Shown piece after piece: positions 31,780-42,139 of a stretch of 64,000 bases of DNA; the stretch's first letter is position 1, and every line of letters starts with the position of its first letter. The notes beneath the pieces were generated by a model, which did not search any database, was not told where the DNA came from, and saw only the letters and a list, made by a program, of their open reading frames with translations. Position numbers and translations under genes: made by a program. The DNA is from Chondrus crispus (lineage: Eukaryota; Rhodophyta; Florideophyceae; Gigartinales; Gigartinaceae). The stretch lies in contig NW_005179080.1 of assembly GCF_000350225.1 (NCBI RefSeq), positions 1 through 64,000 on the forward strand. The letters run 5' to 3'.

Positions 31780-32570
31780 CAGCACTACATTATTCAAGTG
31801 ATGGAAAGATTCGGGATAGCATCGTGCGAGAAATTGAACACTCCAATGAATGTAGGATTTATTCGAGATGCATCTCAGAAGAGCACGCCTCCAGATAAAA
31901 CAATATTCCAGGCTGTGCTGGGCTTTCTGCAGTTCATTCCAACAAGAACCCGTCCCGACATTGCTACATCAGTATCCATCCTTCGTCGCCACGCCTCGGA
32001 ACTAACACAGGTGCTCTGGACCTATGTCAAGAGAGTGCTACATATCTACAAGGGACCAAGCACTTTGCGGGTCGCATATTTGGTCATGATGTGGACGTGC
32101 TGGTTGAATTCTGCGATGCAGACTGGGACGGAGACCCATTTGATAGAAAATCTACTACAGGCGTCCTGCTTTCCGTAGGAAATACTAGTGTGGCTTGGAA
32201 GACCGTCAAGACGTAGAGCGTTACTCTTTCAACTACAGAGGCTTACTATCTTTCTCTGGTGAAGGAACAAAGCTGATTTTGTGGTTACGACATCTACTCT
32301 TTGAGTTGGACAGTACTGAACGCGCGACCAGCAGCAGTCAAAGAATACAATCAAGAGCCGTAGTATGAGATCAAGAAGGAGTTGAGACACGCATAGCATG
32401 TTCCAATACGAAAGAACTTCGTCAAAGAAATCGTTCAAATAGGTAATAGTCGACTGCATTGTTGTGCTATAGACGCAGTTACAGAGAACATCCTCACAAA
32501 AGCACTTAACAGGCTGCTTTTCGAATGGCACCCGCTAGCAATCGTGTCTCATCCTGCTCAGACAACGTTG
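31780..32570 (+). pseudogene. Copia A RT end and RNase H
   Basis: QHYIIQVMERFGIASCEKLN, TRTRPDIATSVSILRRHASE, then in shifted frames FCDADWDGDPFDRKSTTGVL, SVAWKTVKT-stop-SVTLSTTEAYYLSL and AVTENILTKAL. These are the copia RNase H blocks (DxDWxxD...KSTTG; TTEAEY; LTKAL). Several stops and frame changes. Purine stretch aagaagggg lies just before the 3' LTR at 32581. Confidence 0.8.
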
Positions 32571-32580
32571 CAAGAAGGGG

Positions 32581-32998
32581 CTTTGAGATATAATGCGCAG
32601 GGTGAGCTCGTCGCATAGGGATCTACGGAGTGTGTGTGTCACCGCAGAACTTTTGCGCTAGCTACCATCTTGAAGACGGTAAATTGTGGTAATGAATTTC
32701 CATTGATCTATTGGGTCTCTTTATCCCTTTATTTTCATATGATATCAGGCGGTGTTAAGTCCGCCAACTGATACAGTCAATTTTGCAACTAACTTATTTT
32801 TCTCTATTGGGTCGTATACGATCATTCCCTGTCTACTTGTCGTCGTATAGCACGAGGGGGTTTGACAAGTTTACCGTAATCTACTGTGTCATCTTAAATT
32901 GTTCCGAATAAAGATTGTTGAGGAAGATAATCCGCACACTTCCAGAAGTCTACTCTTGTACTCACTCTAACCACAGCCCGCTCTCACTCACTATTAAG
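32581..32998 (+). repeat. 3' LTR of copia A
   Basis: Begins ctttgagata as does the 5' LTR; ends ctattaag before gttcca at 32999-33004. Divergence from the 5' copy is large. Confidence 0.75.
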
Positions 32999-33003
32999 GT
33001 TCC

Positions 33004-33165
33004 ATGCCTCTTTGTTCAGAGGGAGGTTCACTGTCGCGTACATATCTGGACTCCACGAATTCGTGAGACCATAACAGTACGGACTGTAATATTTACAAGG
33101 TAAGCTACGTTCTATCCAGGAATGTGCTACGGTTGTATCTATCCAGAAATGAAGATAGTGGTAAT
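33004..33165. repeat. Right half of the dispersed repeat split by copia A
   Basis: ttgttcagagggagg, cggactgtaat, acaaggtaagc and tatccagaaatg recur in order at 52325-52470, where the two halves are contiguous. Confidence 0.75.
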
Positions 33166-33512
33166 TTTACAGCGGAACTCCCCTTCTCAGGACATCGGAT
33201 GGAAGGGAAATAAACTCGCGCAAATAACTGCCGGTAGACTTCAAATAGAGTGGAAGTAAACCCCAGAGAGAAAATACATGTAAGTGAGGCTAAGAGAAGC
33301 GAGCCAGCCCCAACGAGACCGGGGATGAGTAGGCGAAGAATACGTATAGAGAGGGGAGACGAAGGAGCCGGTACTGCGCCAGCCGCTTACACTAAAAAAA
33401 GGACGGTGGCAATGCGCGGATCAACACGGCCACGCTCGGTTGAAGCCAAGTGTTCGACCGTAACTTGCTATTTCCTGAGGTAGCTTCATTCGGGTACACA
33501 ATGTGTACACAA
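33166..33512. other. Unassigned sequence, no gene recognised
   Basis: Purine-rich (gagagaaaat, gaagaatac); a 77-codon open frame is Arg-rich and lacks motifs. Ends in a tgtacacaatgtgtacacaa repeat next to the K LTR. Confidence 0.5.
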
Positions 33513-34154
33513 TGTAGTATAACCCCTCCTGGGCGCTTTTAGTTAGATTAGATCAACAACGGGATCCAATACTGTAGAGCTCGACGCTCTACAGTACCAC
33601 CGCGCGTGTCCACGTGTACACCACGGGTACGAAGGAATCGTGCATACACGTCCACACGTGTACCGCGCGCGAACGAAGCGCGCGCACACACGGGTACTAC
33701 GTGTAGTGTCATCCTCGACACACCTGGCTGTATTACAGTATAGTACAAAGGTACTGTAGTGTTATGTTATATTACTTTGTATATTAAATATAGAGCGGAC
33801 CGGCAGCGGTGGAGAAGGACAAGCACGGACTTGTCCACCACCGACCGTCAAGGTGGCGACTCCCAGCTTATTCTAAACGCGCGCTTCCGCCTACGCGCAC
33901 GTGAGAAGGGACTGAAGCGGGTAGAGGACGCGCCGGCACATCTGCGAGCAATGATCCGCCTCCGCCCGTCAGCGCTGGATCGTTAACCAGCGGTGCTCCG
34001 GGTACTGTCCTCGACCGTCCCCGCTCTACTATGCTTCCCGGGCCCGCTGCCCGGTCTCGTTAGCTGGTGTCCTGCTTCCCCGTCTTCTCACCGTCTGACA
34101 GGGTCTCCATCGAACTGTGCATACACCCCTCCCGGTGGGGATGTTTATGCTACA
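33513..34154 (+). repeat. Fragment K: G-family LTR in plus orientation
   Basis: 642 bp from TGTAGTATAACCCC to GTTTATGCTACA, the sense orientation of the G LTR. A perfect hairpin TACTGTAGAGC-tcgac-GCTCTACAGTA lies at 33570-33596. The primer site gTGGTCTCCAG follows, so this is a 5' LTR. Confidence 0.88.
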
Positions 34155-34196
34155 GTGGTCTCCAGACATAGAAGACCTTGGAGTTCGATCTCCGAG

Positions 34197-34458
34197 AAGA
34201 CTTCTGCTTCCCACCGCGTCCGATTGCGTCGAGATGAGCCAAGTGTTCGAGCCCTCGATCCGCTCCGAATCGGCGGATCCGAGTCCGGCCGCTATGGAAT
34301 CCCCATCCGCCGGGTCGGGCGACGGCGACGCTGGTCCTCGAGACCGCGAACCGTCGTTCGGGTCCTCCGAAGAACGAGCGGCGGCGATGTTCGACCGCAT
34401 AGCCGAATACATCGAGGAATTGCCTCCTTCTCTCTGTGTCGATGTATCTGTAGCATAA
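34197..34458 (+). pseudogene. Fragment K gag N-terminus
   Basis: Reading through the leader gives VFEPSIRSESADPSPAAMES, GPRDREPSFGSSEERAAAMF, DRIAEYIEELPPSLCVDV, homologous to the G gag start at 16.8-17.0 kb. It is cut at 34449 by a reverse G-family LTR. Only about 90 codons remain. Confidence 0.6.
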
Positions 34459-34887
34459 GCACCCCCAAACGGCGGGAATGTATGCACGCAGTTTGGTAGC
34501 AGACTCCGGATCAGCGGAAGAGGGAACACCCGCAAAGGGAAAGGACACAGGTCCTGGTAGCGTGGTAGAGCGGGAAGGGTGGCAGGTGCGAGTGATTGCG
34601 CAGCGGAGCGGATCGACGCCTCAACGCCCCGGAGCGATGCTGGGTAGCGGACCAGTGCCGACGGGCGGAGGCGGATCGCTGCACGCGCGCGCACTGTAGC
34701 GCCTGCACCCCGCGTCGGTTCCCTTACCTAAACGAGACGCGAGAGCGGACTCGTGTTTTAGGTTAAGCGGTGGGTTGTCGACCAAGGCGGAAGGTCGTGG
34801 ACAAGCCAGTGCTTGTCTCTTTCCTCCGCCGTCGGTCGCTCCCTTATTTAATGTACAACTGTTCGGTTATCATACCAGAATATTCTT
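34449..34887 (-). repeat. Truncated G-family LTR, reverse orientation
   Basis: Starts TGTAGCATAAGCACCCC and follows the order of 8936-9340 of the G LTR as far as atgtacaact...tatcatac; the remaining 200 bp are missing. It faces LTR K tail to tail across about 295 bp of gag leader. Confidence 0.85.
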
Positions 34888-36313
34888 TGCGATGCACGCA
34901 TCGCGAGTCCTAGACGTTTCCGCGGAAAGAAAAAGGAAACAAAAAGAAAGGTTTCTATTGCAATTCCTGAAAAATATTGAATACATTACAGTATTTTGGT
35001 GTGACTGTACAGTATAGACCTTTCAGGCGGGTTGGCGCCAAGACTTCGGTTCAACTTATGACCTGAACAGTATCCAAGGGTACACCTCTGCGAACAGCCG
35101 TGCGGACAGCACCACCCCGTTCCCCTCACAAAGAGAAGTGAGAAAAAAAAGAAACAGAAAAGAAAAATTTATTACAGAAAAAAAGTTCAGCACCACCCCG
35201 TGATCGTGGTGAGCTGATTGCTGTTGTACGTGTGCAACGTGTGTGCATATGGTTCTCATGACAGTTTCTTAAATAAAAAAGGCAATCCAGCTGTACCCTT
35301 TAGGGTACTGTTGCAATTGCGCATGCCGGGCGGTCTATGGAAGGCTTACACCGTCTGTGTCGTGGCAGTGAGCTTACACTGCGCGGCAGGTGTCCCGATT
35401 TCAGACCAAAACGCCCTGTCAGCAGGCCGCAGGCCAATGTCGGTACATCTCGAATTGAACTCGTCAGCCGCTACAGCGATCGGGCGCGTACGAAGTACCG
35501 AGGAACGGGCGTGGGGGTATCAAAGAGGTTGCAGCGGTCGTGTGTGAGGAGTGTCGGTGTCCGGATGAATGGGCGTGTGAGCATCGGGTCAAAAGGGAAT
35601 GCAGAGCGTGAAGGGGCGTCGGACCTGGGATAGTGTAGAATTGGAGCAGCCTCGCGTCCATTTAAGAGAGGAAAACACCCACAGGAAAATAGAGGACATC
35701 ATCAACATCAGGGAGTGTTGAGCAAGAGGCAACTGATCCGTTGCCGCGACTGTGAGGGCTGTGTGACTGGTTTGTCGCTGTTGCCATCGTCGCTGTGTGG
35801 CTGTGTCGCTACTGATTGTGCTGTCGCGTGGTAACTACTCTAATCTTAAACTACGTGCTGTTTTGTTTGTACTACAGAATCGAGAGTGCTACTGAGCTTG
35901 CGGCGGCTGTTCTGCTATTCGCGCTTGCGGGAGACCAACCTGCAACAGTACCCTTCGGCACAGTACATACTGTACATTCGAACTTTTGGAAGACAAGCTG
36001 TTGACAGCATCAACAGCTTGACATCAACCTTTGAGACCACTGAGGGGATCCTCCTCTACGACTCTCGTTGTTGTTGACATATGTTTCTTCTGCTCTCACA
36101 AAAAGTCCGTCAGGGCAAAATCACCGTCTGTTGGCCAGATGAGGAGTTAGTGTACAGTACCTCATAACTTTGTTTTGCACCTACAACAAAGTCTCATGAA
36201 TGTAATATTGTTTCTGTCAGAGCTTCATCTCCCTCCGCCCTTCTCTCTAGCTGGCGAGGCCCTGTATCTCTGTCATACCCCCTCTGCCTCCGACGCACCC
36301 ACCTCGAACCATC
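34888..36313. other. Intergenic sequence with a shared poly-purine module
   Basis: No recognised gene. 35095-35205 holds cagcaccaccccgttcccct and gagaagtgagaaaaaaaaga with aaacagaaaag, also present at 38215-38330. Short ORFs without motifs. Confidence 0.55.
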
Positions 36314-37520
36314 ATGGACATGATGTCCACAAACCCGTCCTCCTCCGCTCCCGCCAACTTCACGGACACGTCCACGGACTGTGCCATCTTCCTCTACCCC
36401 CTCGCTCCCTCCCCCACTGTGACCCCAACCTGCGGCCGCATCTACCATCTGTCCTGCCTTTGCAGCAACCGGTCGGTTTGAAAGTTCCTCGCGAGCGAGC
36501 GTGGACGACGTCGGAAAGCGAGGGTTGCGCGCGCGCTGGGAGGAAGCGAGGAGGAGGGTCTATCCTTAGGGTGGCGCTGTTGGCGATACACCGCAATCCG
36601 ATGATCCCCGCCTTTGGGGATCTGTCGGGCGCTGCCTTTGTTCTGACAAGGCCAACTGTCGTGCGCGGTAGTGGCCTTTCGTTTCGACCTTGAAACGAAA
36701 GGCTGGCAGGGCCCGCTCTCCGTCTCACAGCACTGCGCCCCTAGCCGCGCCACCCATGTGCATGACACGACCGAGTCCTCCCGCGCGCTCTACAACTCGG
36801 CCCTTAACGCCGCCGGTCGCCTCGTGCCGAGCAGAATGCCCTTGCCAGCGGCGCACCCCGACCGGCTGCGATCGACGAAGAGCCGCAGCCCGACGCAGCT
36901 CGCTACACCTTCACCAACAACTCACAAAGCTCCCCCTGACCTCGTCGCGCCGTCTCCTCCTCTCGGCCTGCCGCTGCGCCCAATGCCAGACCATCTGCAC
37001 CCATCCGTCCCTCGCGCCGTGCTGCCAAAGCTGGACGCCCTGATCCGCGAGTAGCTGCGCGCCGACAACATCTCCCTCGCCGAACCTGCCGCCCTCGGTT
37101 ACGGCCGCCGCATCTACGCCTTCTACCTGTGGGCCCCTGCGGCGACCCGTACTTTCGGCGGCACAGTGCGCTGCGCCGACGTCGCCGATGATGCCGAGAT
37201 GCCTCGCGCCCGACGACAGCCTGCGCGCCACCTACAGGCCGCGTACCTCGCGCAAGTGCCACCACGCCCGCTACGCCCCCTTCCATGTGTGGAAGTGCGG
37301 CCGCTGCGGCGCGCAAGCGCGCTAAGTCTGCTTCGGCAGCACGCACTTCTGCGTCGCGTGCCACCCTCGCGACGACGTCCGAGCGGGGGAGGGCCGCACG
37401 CCGCAGCTGGTCGAGTGCCCCCGGCCCGCGTGCGCGAGACGCCCATGCTGGACGGCGAGGCGCGCCACAGGAACGGGGCAGGCGGCGATTGCGAGCTGCT
37501 GCTGGAGTGCGCGATGTGTG
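36314..37520 (+). pseudogene. Degenerate PHR/MYCBP2-like E3 ubiquitin ligase C-terminus (RING plus Cys-rich region)
   Basis: ATG 36314 has an accatcatgg context. First half of a RING: DCAIFLYPLAPS, CGRIYHLSCL; the expected second Cys is Phe and the His is Arg. About 230-400 bp intervene, including an 11-bp perfect hairpin at 36675-36702. Then LLLSACRCAQCQTICTHPSL (about 36975) fits the last RING Cys pair and KLDALIRE the helix after it. RRIYAFYL, CGDPYF-GGTVRCAD (with indels, about 37110-37180) and FHVWKCGRCGAQAR-VCFGSTHFCVACH (about 37285-37365) match the Cys-rich tail of PHR proteins (YKCRYCCS...CFGTTHFCNACH). Frameshifts and one stop make it a pseudogene or poorly sequenced gene. Confidence 0.55.
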
Positions 37521-38214
37521 AGAGCGGCGAGGCAGAGGAGGAGGAGGAGGAGCGCGGGGCGAACATGGTGTACAACGCGAGCGGGCGGCAGGGCATGGAC
37601 GGGTGGGAGAGCATGGACGGGCGGTGGCGCGTGGAGCATGGCGCGAGCGGGGAGGGGAGCGTGAACTTTGTGAGTGGGTGTACGTGGTGCGTGATGGGGC
37701 AGGTTGCGGACTTGCGGCGGTTTGTCAGGGAACCCGGGCAAGTGCGCGTGGAGGTGTCGACGAGGTATATGGGGCGGTGGGACTGCCCGTAGACATTCCG
37801 GCTGACAGCTGGGTTGTACGATGAAGAGGGGAGGCAGGTGGCGAGGGAGCAGAGCGAGATGCTGGCGGAGCCTGCATCTCGCTCGAGTGCTGGGAGGAAT
37901 TTTGGAGTCACATCGTGTGTAGTTCGGTTCCTCAGCGGCCCAGATTTTGTGAAGTTAATTAATTACGAAGATCACGTTTTGCCAAGACGCTACGAGCAAG
38001 CCAGCCTCATGCAACGCAAACCAATTGTCGCCGAGCGCGGGACAAGTGCGCTTCTGCGCTTCCAGGCTTCAAACCCTTAACGATACTGTTGTGTGCATGT
38101 CCAATGAGAAGAAATGTCACGGCTACTTCGTCGCACCGTAGAGTAGTGGTGTTGAAGTAACGGAGGAACGATTGCATCGGACGGAGAGAAAGAATTGGAT
38201 TACAATCAACGTTG
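37521..38214. other. GC-rich tail and unassigned sequence
   Basis: To about 37790 the plus strand reads CAMCESGEAEEEEEER and tandem gggcggcagggcatggacgg-type repeats, probably the 3' end of the preceding gene relic. No motif thereafter. Confidence 0.4.
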
Positions 38215-38560
38215 GGTGAACAATTTACGAGAAGTGAGAAAAAAAGAAACAGAAAAGAAAATTTTATTACAGAAAAAAAGTTCAGCACCACCCCGTTCCC
38301 CTCACACCCCGTTCCCCTCACACCCCGTTCCCCTCATAAAGAGAAGTGAACACGTGTACTTTACTACTTTACAGAACAGAAAAGTTCAGCACCACCCCGT
38401 TCCCCTCATAAAGAGAAGTGAACACGTGTACTTTACTACTTTACAGAAAAGTTCAGCACCACCCCTTTCCCCTCACACCCCGTTCCCCTCATAAGGAGAA
38501 GTGAACACGTGTACTTTACAGAAAAAAAGTGAACACGTGTAATACCGAGTCCCCTTTTTT
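38215..38560. repeat. Tandem repeats of about 70 bp
   Basis: Units contain gttcagcaccaccccgttcc, cctcataaagagaagtgaac and acgtgtactttactac, about three to four imperfect copies; the left part matches 35125-35200. Confidence 0.85.
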
Positions 38561-38569
38561 CTTGCTTAC

Positions 38570-38793
38570 ACCTAGACTAACGTCTAGGAACAGTATCATG
38601 CTACCGTAGCCGGCGGAGTTTGTCGCGCGCGGTGGCTCTGTCAGCTATCGAGCTGGCAGTACACGTGTGTCCCACGTGTGTGTGCGCACGCCCTGCACAC
38701 GTGTGGTACACGTGTGAGCGCGTGTGGGCTGTAAGGTTCGTGCCTTACAGCCCCTGATCTAATCTTAATCTAATTGACGGCGCATATACCACA
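38570..38793 (-). repeat. Fragment H: partial 3' LTR of a G-family element
   Basis: Corresponds to the right third of the G LTR (taatctaattgacgg...ataccaca). It has a strong hairpin GGGCTGTAAGG-ttcgtg-CCTTACAGCCC at 38726-38753, at the place of the K hairpin. Left part lost at the tandem repeats. Confidence 0.8.
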
Positions 38794-38850
38794 GGGCCCC
38801 CTCCTCAAGAGTGTGAACGTCCGCGTGCACCCTGCTTGAGGAGGCCACCC
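38794..38850 (-). promoter_or_regulatory. Purine tract and hairpin of fragment H
   Basis: ggccccctcctcaag and cttgaggaggcc form the arms of a long hairpin next to the LTR, as in element G at 9522-9575. Confidence 0.7.
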
Positions 38851-38998
38851 GTGTAGTCCCCTTGCGTCCAGAGTCTCGCTGCTCCCCCGCGTTCCTTCCG
38901 ATCACGCCTTCCTTTTCGCCGGTTCCTGTCTCGCGTGCGGCTATCGGGCGCGCACTTGGCACCTTTTTCGACCCTTGAGATTGGGACAGTGTCTCGGC

Positions 38999-40840
38999 AT
39001 GTCACCACCACCAACGCCGAAGCCGTCCTTGCCGCCGCTGGCGGGCGTCGCTGTGTCAGCTGGAGAAGCCGCTGAGGAAGCGCCGTCGCTTCCGGCATCG
39101 AGCGCGCCCCTTATCGACGGGTGTGTTGCAACGCCGACGCCAACCTCCCCCTTTCAGAGGACACGCCCGTCGAGGGAGTCCACGCTGTCCGAAGAGTTGG
39201 TGAGTGCCCCTAGTCGCGTTGTCGACGAGCAGCATGACGGCGGGTCGCGAGCTCCTCGCCCCGTTGGTGCTGAGAGGGCTGTCGGCCCCGCCGCTGGGGG
39301 ATCTTCTCAAGCTGATGTCCCGTCCATTGTCGGCTCCAGCACGAGAGCGACCAAGTTCGATGTCCCCAGCACGACGCGCTAGTTTGGCGTACCGCTTTTG
39401 CGGTCTACTCCACGGCCACTCGGTGATCTCCGGTATCCGTGGGCGCGCTACGCTCGCGTGGGCGTAACGGTGGGCGAAATCCTGGCGCGTTCTTACTTGC
39501 GGCCTAACCTGTCTCGGATTCGTAAGATCAGCGAGGCCGGCCTCGCTGATCAGTCCGCCCCGGCCCTGAGCCGGCTTCTCGCCGAAGGGGACGGTGTCGC
39601 CTACCAGATCCCGGACGAGATAGCCGGGGACCGCACCTTCGCCTTCGGCATCGATGTGGTGCGGTACGTCGATCGCATGGCAGCGTATCTGTCCGGGATC
39701 GACCCGGACCGCTCCACTCGCTTCATCCTATCTGAGGTCCCGGGGCTTTACGTGTATCCGCGCCCGTTTGCGCACACAAAGCCCCGGGCGGCCCTTCATA
39801 AGTCTGCGGCGACGCTGATGCGTCTTCACGGCATTGCCGTGACCCATTGGGACTGGTCTGCTTGCCGGCGATCGTCTGAAGAAGACGGTCGCGTCTTCCC
39901 GTGGGCCTGCTTCGAGCATGGGCTCTCACCCGGGGACTTCCCCTCGCTACCTCGGCAGGTCCTCGAGACATTCCTTCCCTAGGGGTGCACCCCCTTCTTT
40001 CGTATGTGTTGAAACACTTTGGGTATGCCGCAGCCGAGCCCAGCTACCCTGCTCGTGCTCTTCTGTTCGAAAACTGCGAGAAAGAGTGGGGCGTGGTCCA
40101 TCGGGAGTGCATTCATGACCGAGGTAGGCGTACACGATCGCGTGTTCCTTCAACCTTGCGAAACCGTGGCATATTTGGCACGCCTAGCTCCCGATCTTCC
40201 GACGGTCCAACCCCATCCTCTGGAGCGCGGTCCTGCGTATGTTTCCTGGACGCTCCGAGGTGTAGTGTTGCTGATGACCCGAGCGACGGAAGTGAGTGAG
40301 CGGCACTACCACTACTGGCCGGATTTCACAACGGGCACCCGGTGCCCGTTCTTCGTGTATAAATCGAGGGCGGACGTTTTCGCGTCTCGGCCGGCAGCGA
40401 CTCCGGAGTCGTCCGGCCCAAGAGGGAGGCGCGGCGGCGTCGGATCCGAAGCGCAACGTCACAGCCGCAAGAGGTATCGGGATCTGGAAACCGTCACTTT
40501 TACCCGCACCGCAGCGGGGGTTGACCTGTTCAGTCCCACTTGGCCCCGTGAGGTAGACGAGCGAACGGTGGGACCCGTCACGTCGGGGGCGATCCTCCCT
40601 CTGCCTCCGCTGGCTCACTCCTTCGGGGCCGCTGCCCCTGGGGTGGCGGTTCGGGACCTTCCCCTTTTGCGGGAGGACATCACCTCCGTTCCCGAACTCT
40701 CGCGGGCTTTGGGGCCCGCCAGTGACTGGGCGTGGACCGTGGGTAGCCTCTTATCTACGATGGCTAGCTGGTTCCTCGCACGGACTGATGAGGCTCGTCG
40801 CCTCAACGGGGAGCGCGACTCACTCTCACTCTCGGTATGA
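38999..40840 (+). pseudogene. Antisense ORF of fragment H (about 610 codons, broken)
   Basis: Plus-strand, opposite to the element. From ATG 38999 the frame is open apart from TAG at 39380 and 39980; between about 39975 and 40110 the better reading is another frame (GVHPLLSYVLKHFGYAAAEP), then the first frame resumes to TGA 40840. N-terminal third Pro/Ser/Ala-rich; middle part globular-looking: GEILARSYLRPNLSRIRKIS, FGIDVVRYVDRMAAYLSGID, LHGIAVTHWDWSAC; C-terminus GSLLSTMASWFLARTDEARR. I recognise no family. Balanced composition and consistent frame suggest a once-real protein carried between pol and LTR. Confidence 0.5.
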
Positions 40841-41780
40841 CGGTTGCCGAGCCAGAACGACTTAGCGCGGGACGCTTCCCGTCTTCACGTTAGCGCGTAA
40901 GAACGCGCTGTCGCGGAACGAGATCGCTATCGACAGGAGCGGGACAGCCTTCTGTAGTGCAATGTGCCTGGCAGGCCGCGAACACAGTCCGACGGTCAAA
41001 CAAAAAGAAGAAAAACAGCAACAGAAACAACCACTGCCGATGGCACGCGCTACGGAGCGTTCGAGACTCCCTTTCCCCTTGTGTGAGCTTGCGGCCAACG
41101 GTAGCTCGACTCCGACGGGGGGAAAGGAAAGATGCCCGGCCCGGGAGGATAATGGTGGTAGAGACTTGTGAAGACTTGAGTGCTCGGCGAGTGCGAGTTG
41201 GGCCTGTGTACGAGAATGTAACCGCGGTTCGCTGGGTTGTAAGGCCAATGCTCGACGAGCGTCTTCAGGACCTTTTGTATAATTCAAGGTCTTCGACGGG
41301 GGCTCGATTAGCACTACCCTACGGGAACGTAACTATGTAGCAACGCTACGACCAACGTGTTGCCCGATGGCAAAACACCGACACCAATGCGATCGCAATC
41401 GCGGTTGGTGGTACCAACACTGTCTTGTATTATAAGACCTTCGAAGGAGGCGTCGTTGCAACAGCCTTCCGACGGAACAGGACATTGTAGCAGCGCTACG
41501 ACCTACGTGCAACCCGATGGTAATCACACCAACACCGGATCGGTCGCGACCGACTCCAATGGAACCTACACAATTAAGGGAAAAATAGATGTAGAGATAG
41601 AAAAGGATAGGGATAAGCGATAGAAAAGGTAAAAAGGATCAGGAAAGGGGACCCCGAGCAATAGAGGATGTCGTTAGCAGCGTAGAAGGGAAGCGCGTCG
41701 CGTGAACGGAAGCGGTCTTCGACGAAGGCGAGATCTAACTCCGGCAACTCGGGTTACCTTTACTGACTTGGTGGTCAAAG
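40841..41780. other. Unassigned 3' region with a 150-bp duplication
   Basis: tgtagcaacgctacgacc at about 41337 and tgtagcagcgctacgacc at about 41487 begin two copies of about 150 bp (accaacgtg, cccgatgg, caccaacac). 40890-40960 encodes Arg/Glu-rich ERDRYRQERD in one frame, perhaps the lost end of the preceding ORF. A TATA-like ggtatatatcg lies near 41787. Confidence 0.45.
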
Positions 41781-41829
41781 GGCTAAGGTATATATCGCCC
41801 AGCCGGAGCCACTATAGTAGCTCTCGGCG

Positions 41830-42014
41830 CTAGATCCTAGACCTAATCTAATGTCAGCAAAATTAATGCCAACTAATTTACTAAATAAAATAAAATAATT
41901 AAAAATTAAAACTGTGCAATTATTCACACGTGTGTCCCCCAACCCGAACTACTTGTCATATCCAATTATTTTCCTTTCTTTTCACCCCCATGTAGAGCCA
42001 ATTATTGCACTACA
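41830..42014 (-). repeat. 3' LTR of element J (right part)
   Basis: gacctaatctaatg...cacacgtgtg...ttgcactaca, same ending style (actaca) and same gatctaatcta block as G and H LTRs. Left end not defined. Confidence 0.5.
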
Positions 42015-42030
42015 TATCCCCCTCCTGAGC
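42015..42030 (-). promoter_or_regulatory. Polypurine tract of element J
   Basis: Minus strand gctcaggagggggata directly before the LTR end. Confidence 0.6.
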
Positions 42031-42139
42031 GCTCTTGTACAGCGCCAAGCCATCGTATAATCTCCTACCGTCCCTTACCGTGTTTCCGAACCGTCAATCA
42101 CTCTGCGCGGCGTTCTGGCAAGGGTAAGACGAAAACACC

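Larger units (their letters stand above)
1584..32998 (+). mobile_element. Old Ty1/copia element A, carrying three nested insertions
   Basis: Diverged LTRs (1584-2001 and 32581-32998) flank a copia series in plus orientation: gag, protease, integrase, RT, RNase H. The element is bounded by gttcca at 1578-1583 and 32999-33004, and its two flanks rejoin to match an apparently uninserted copy of the same repeat at 52.27-52.48 kb. The internal part is broken by element B (2365-20696), DNA transposon M (23084-30156) and a solo LTR (31143-31774). With these removed, about 5 kb remains, a usual copia size. LTR divergence, many stops and a lost RT active site make it the oldest layer. Confidence 0.85.

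Noticed and set aside
34478..34708. Overlapping ORFs on both strands
   Set aside because: They lie within the truncated reverse LTR and follow LTR composition.
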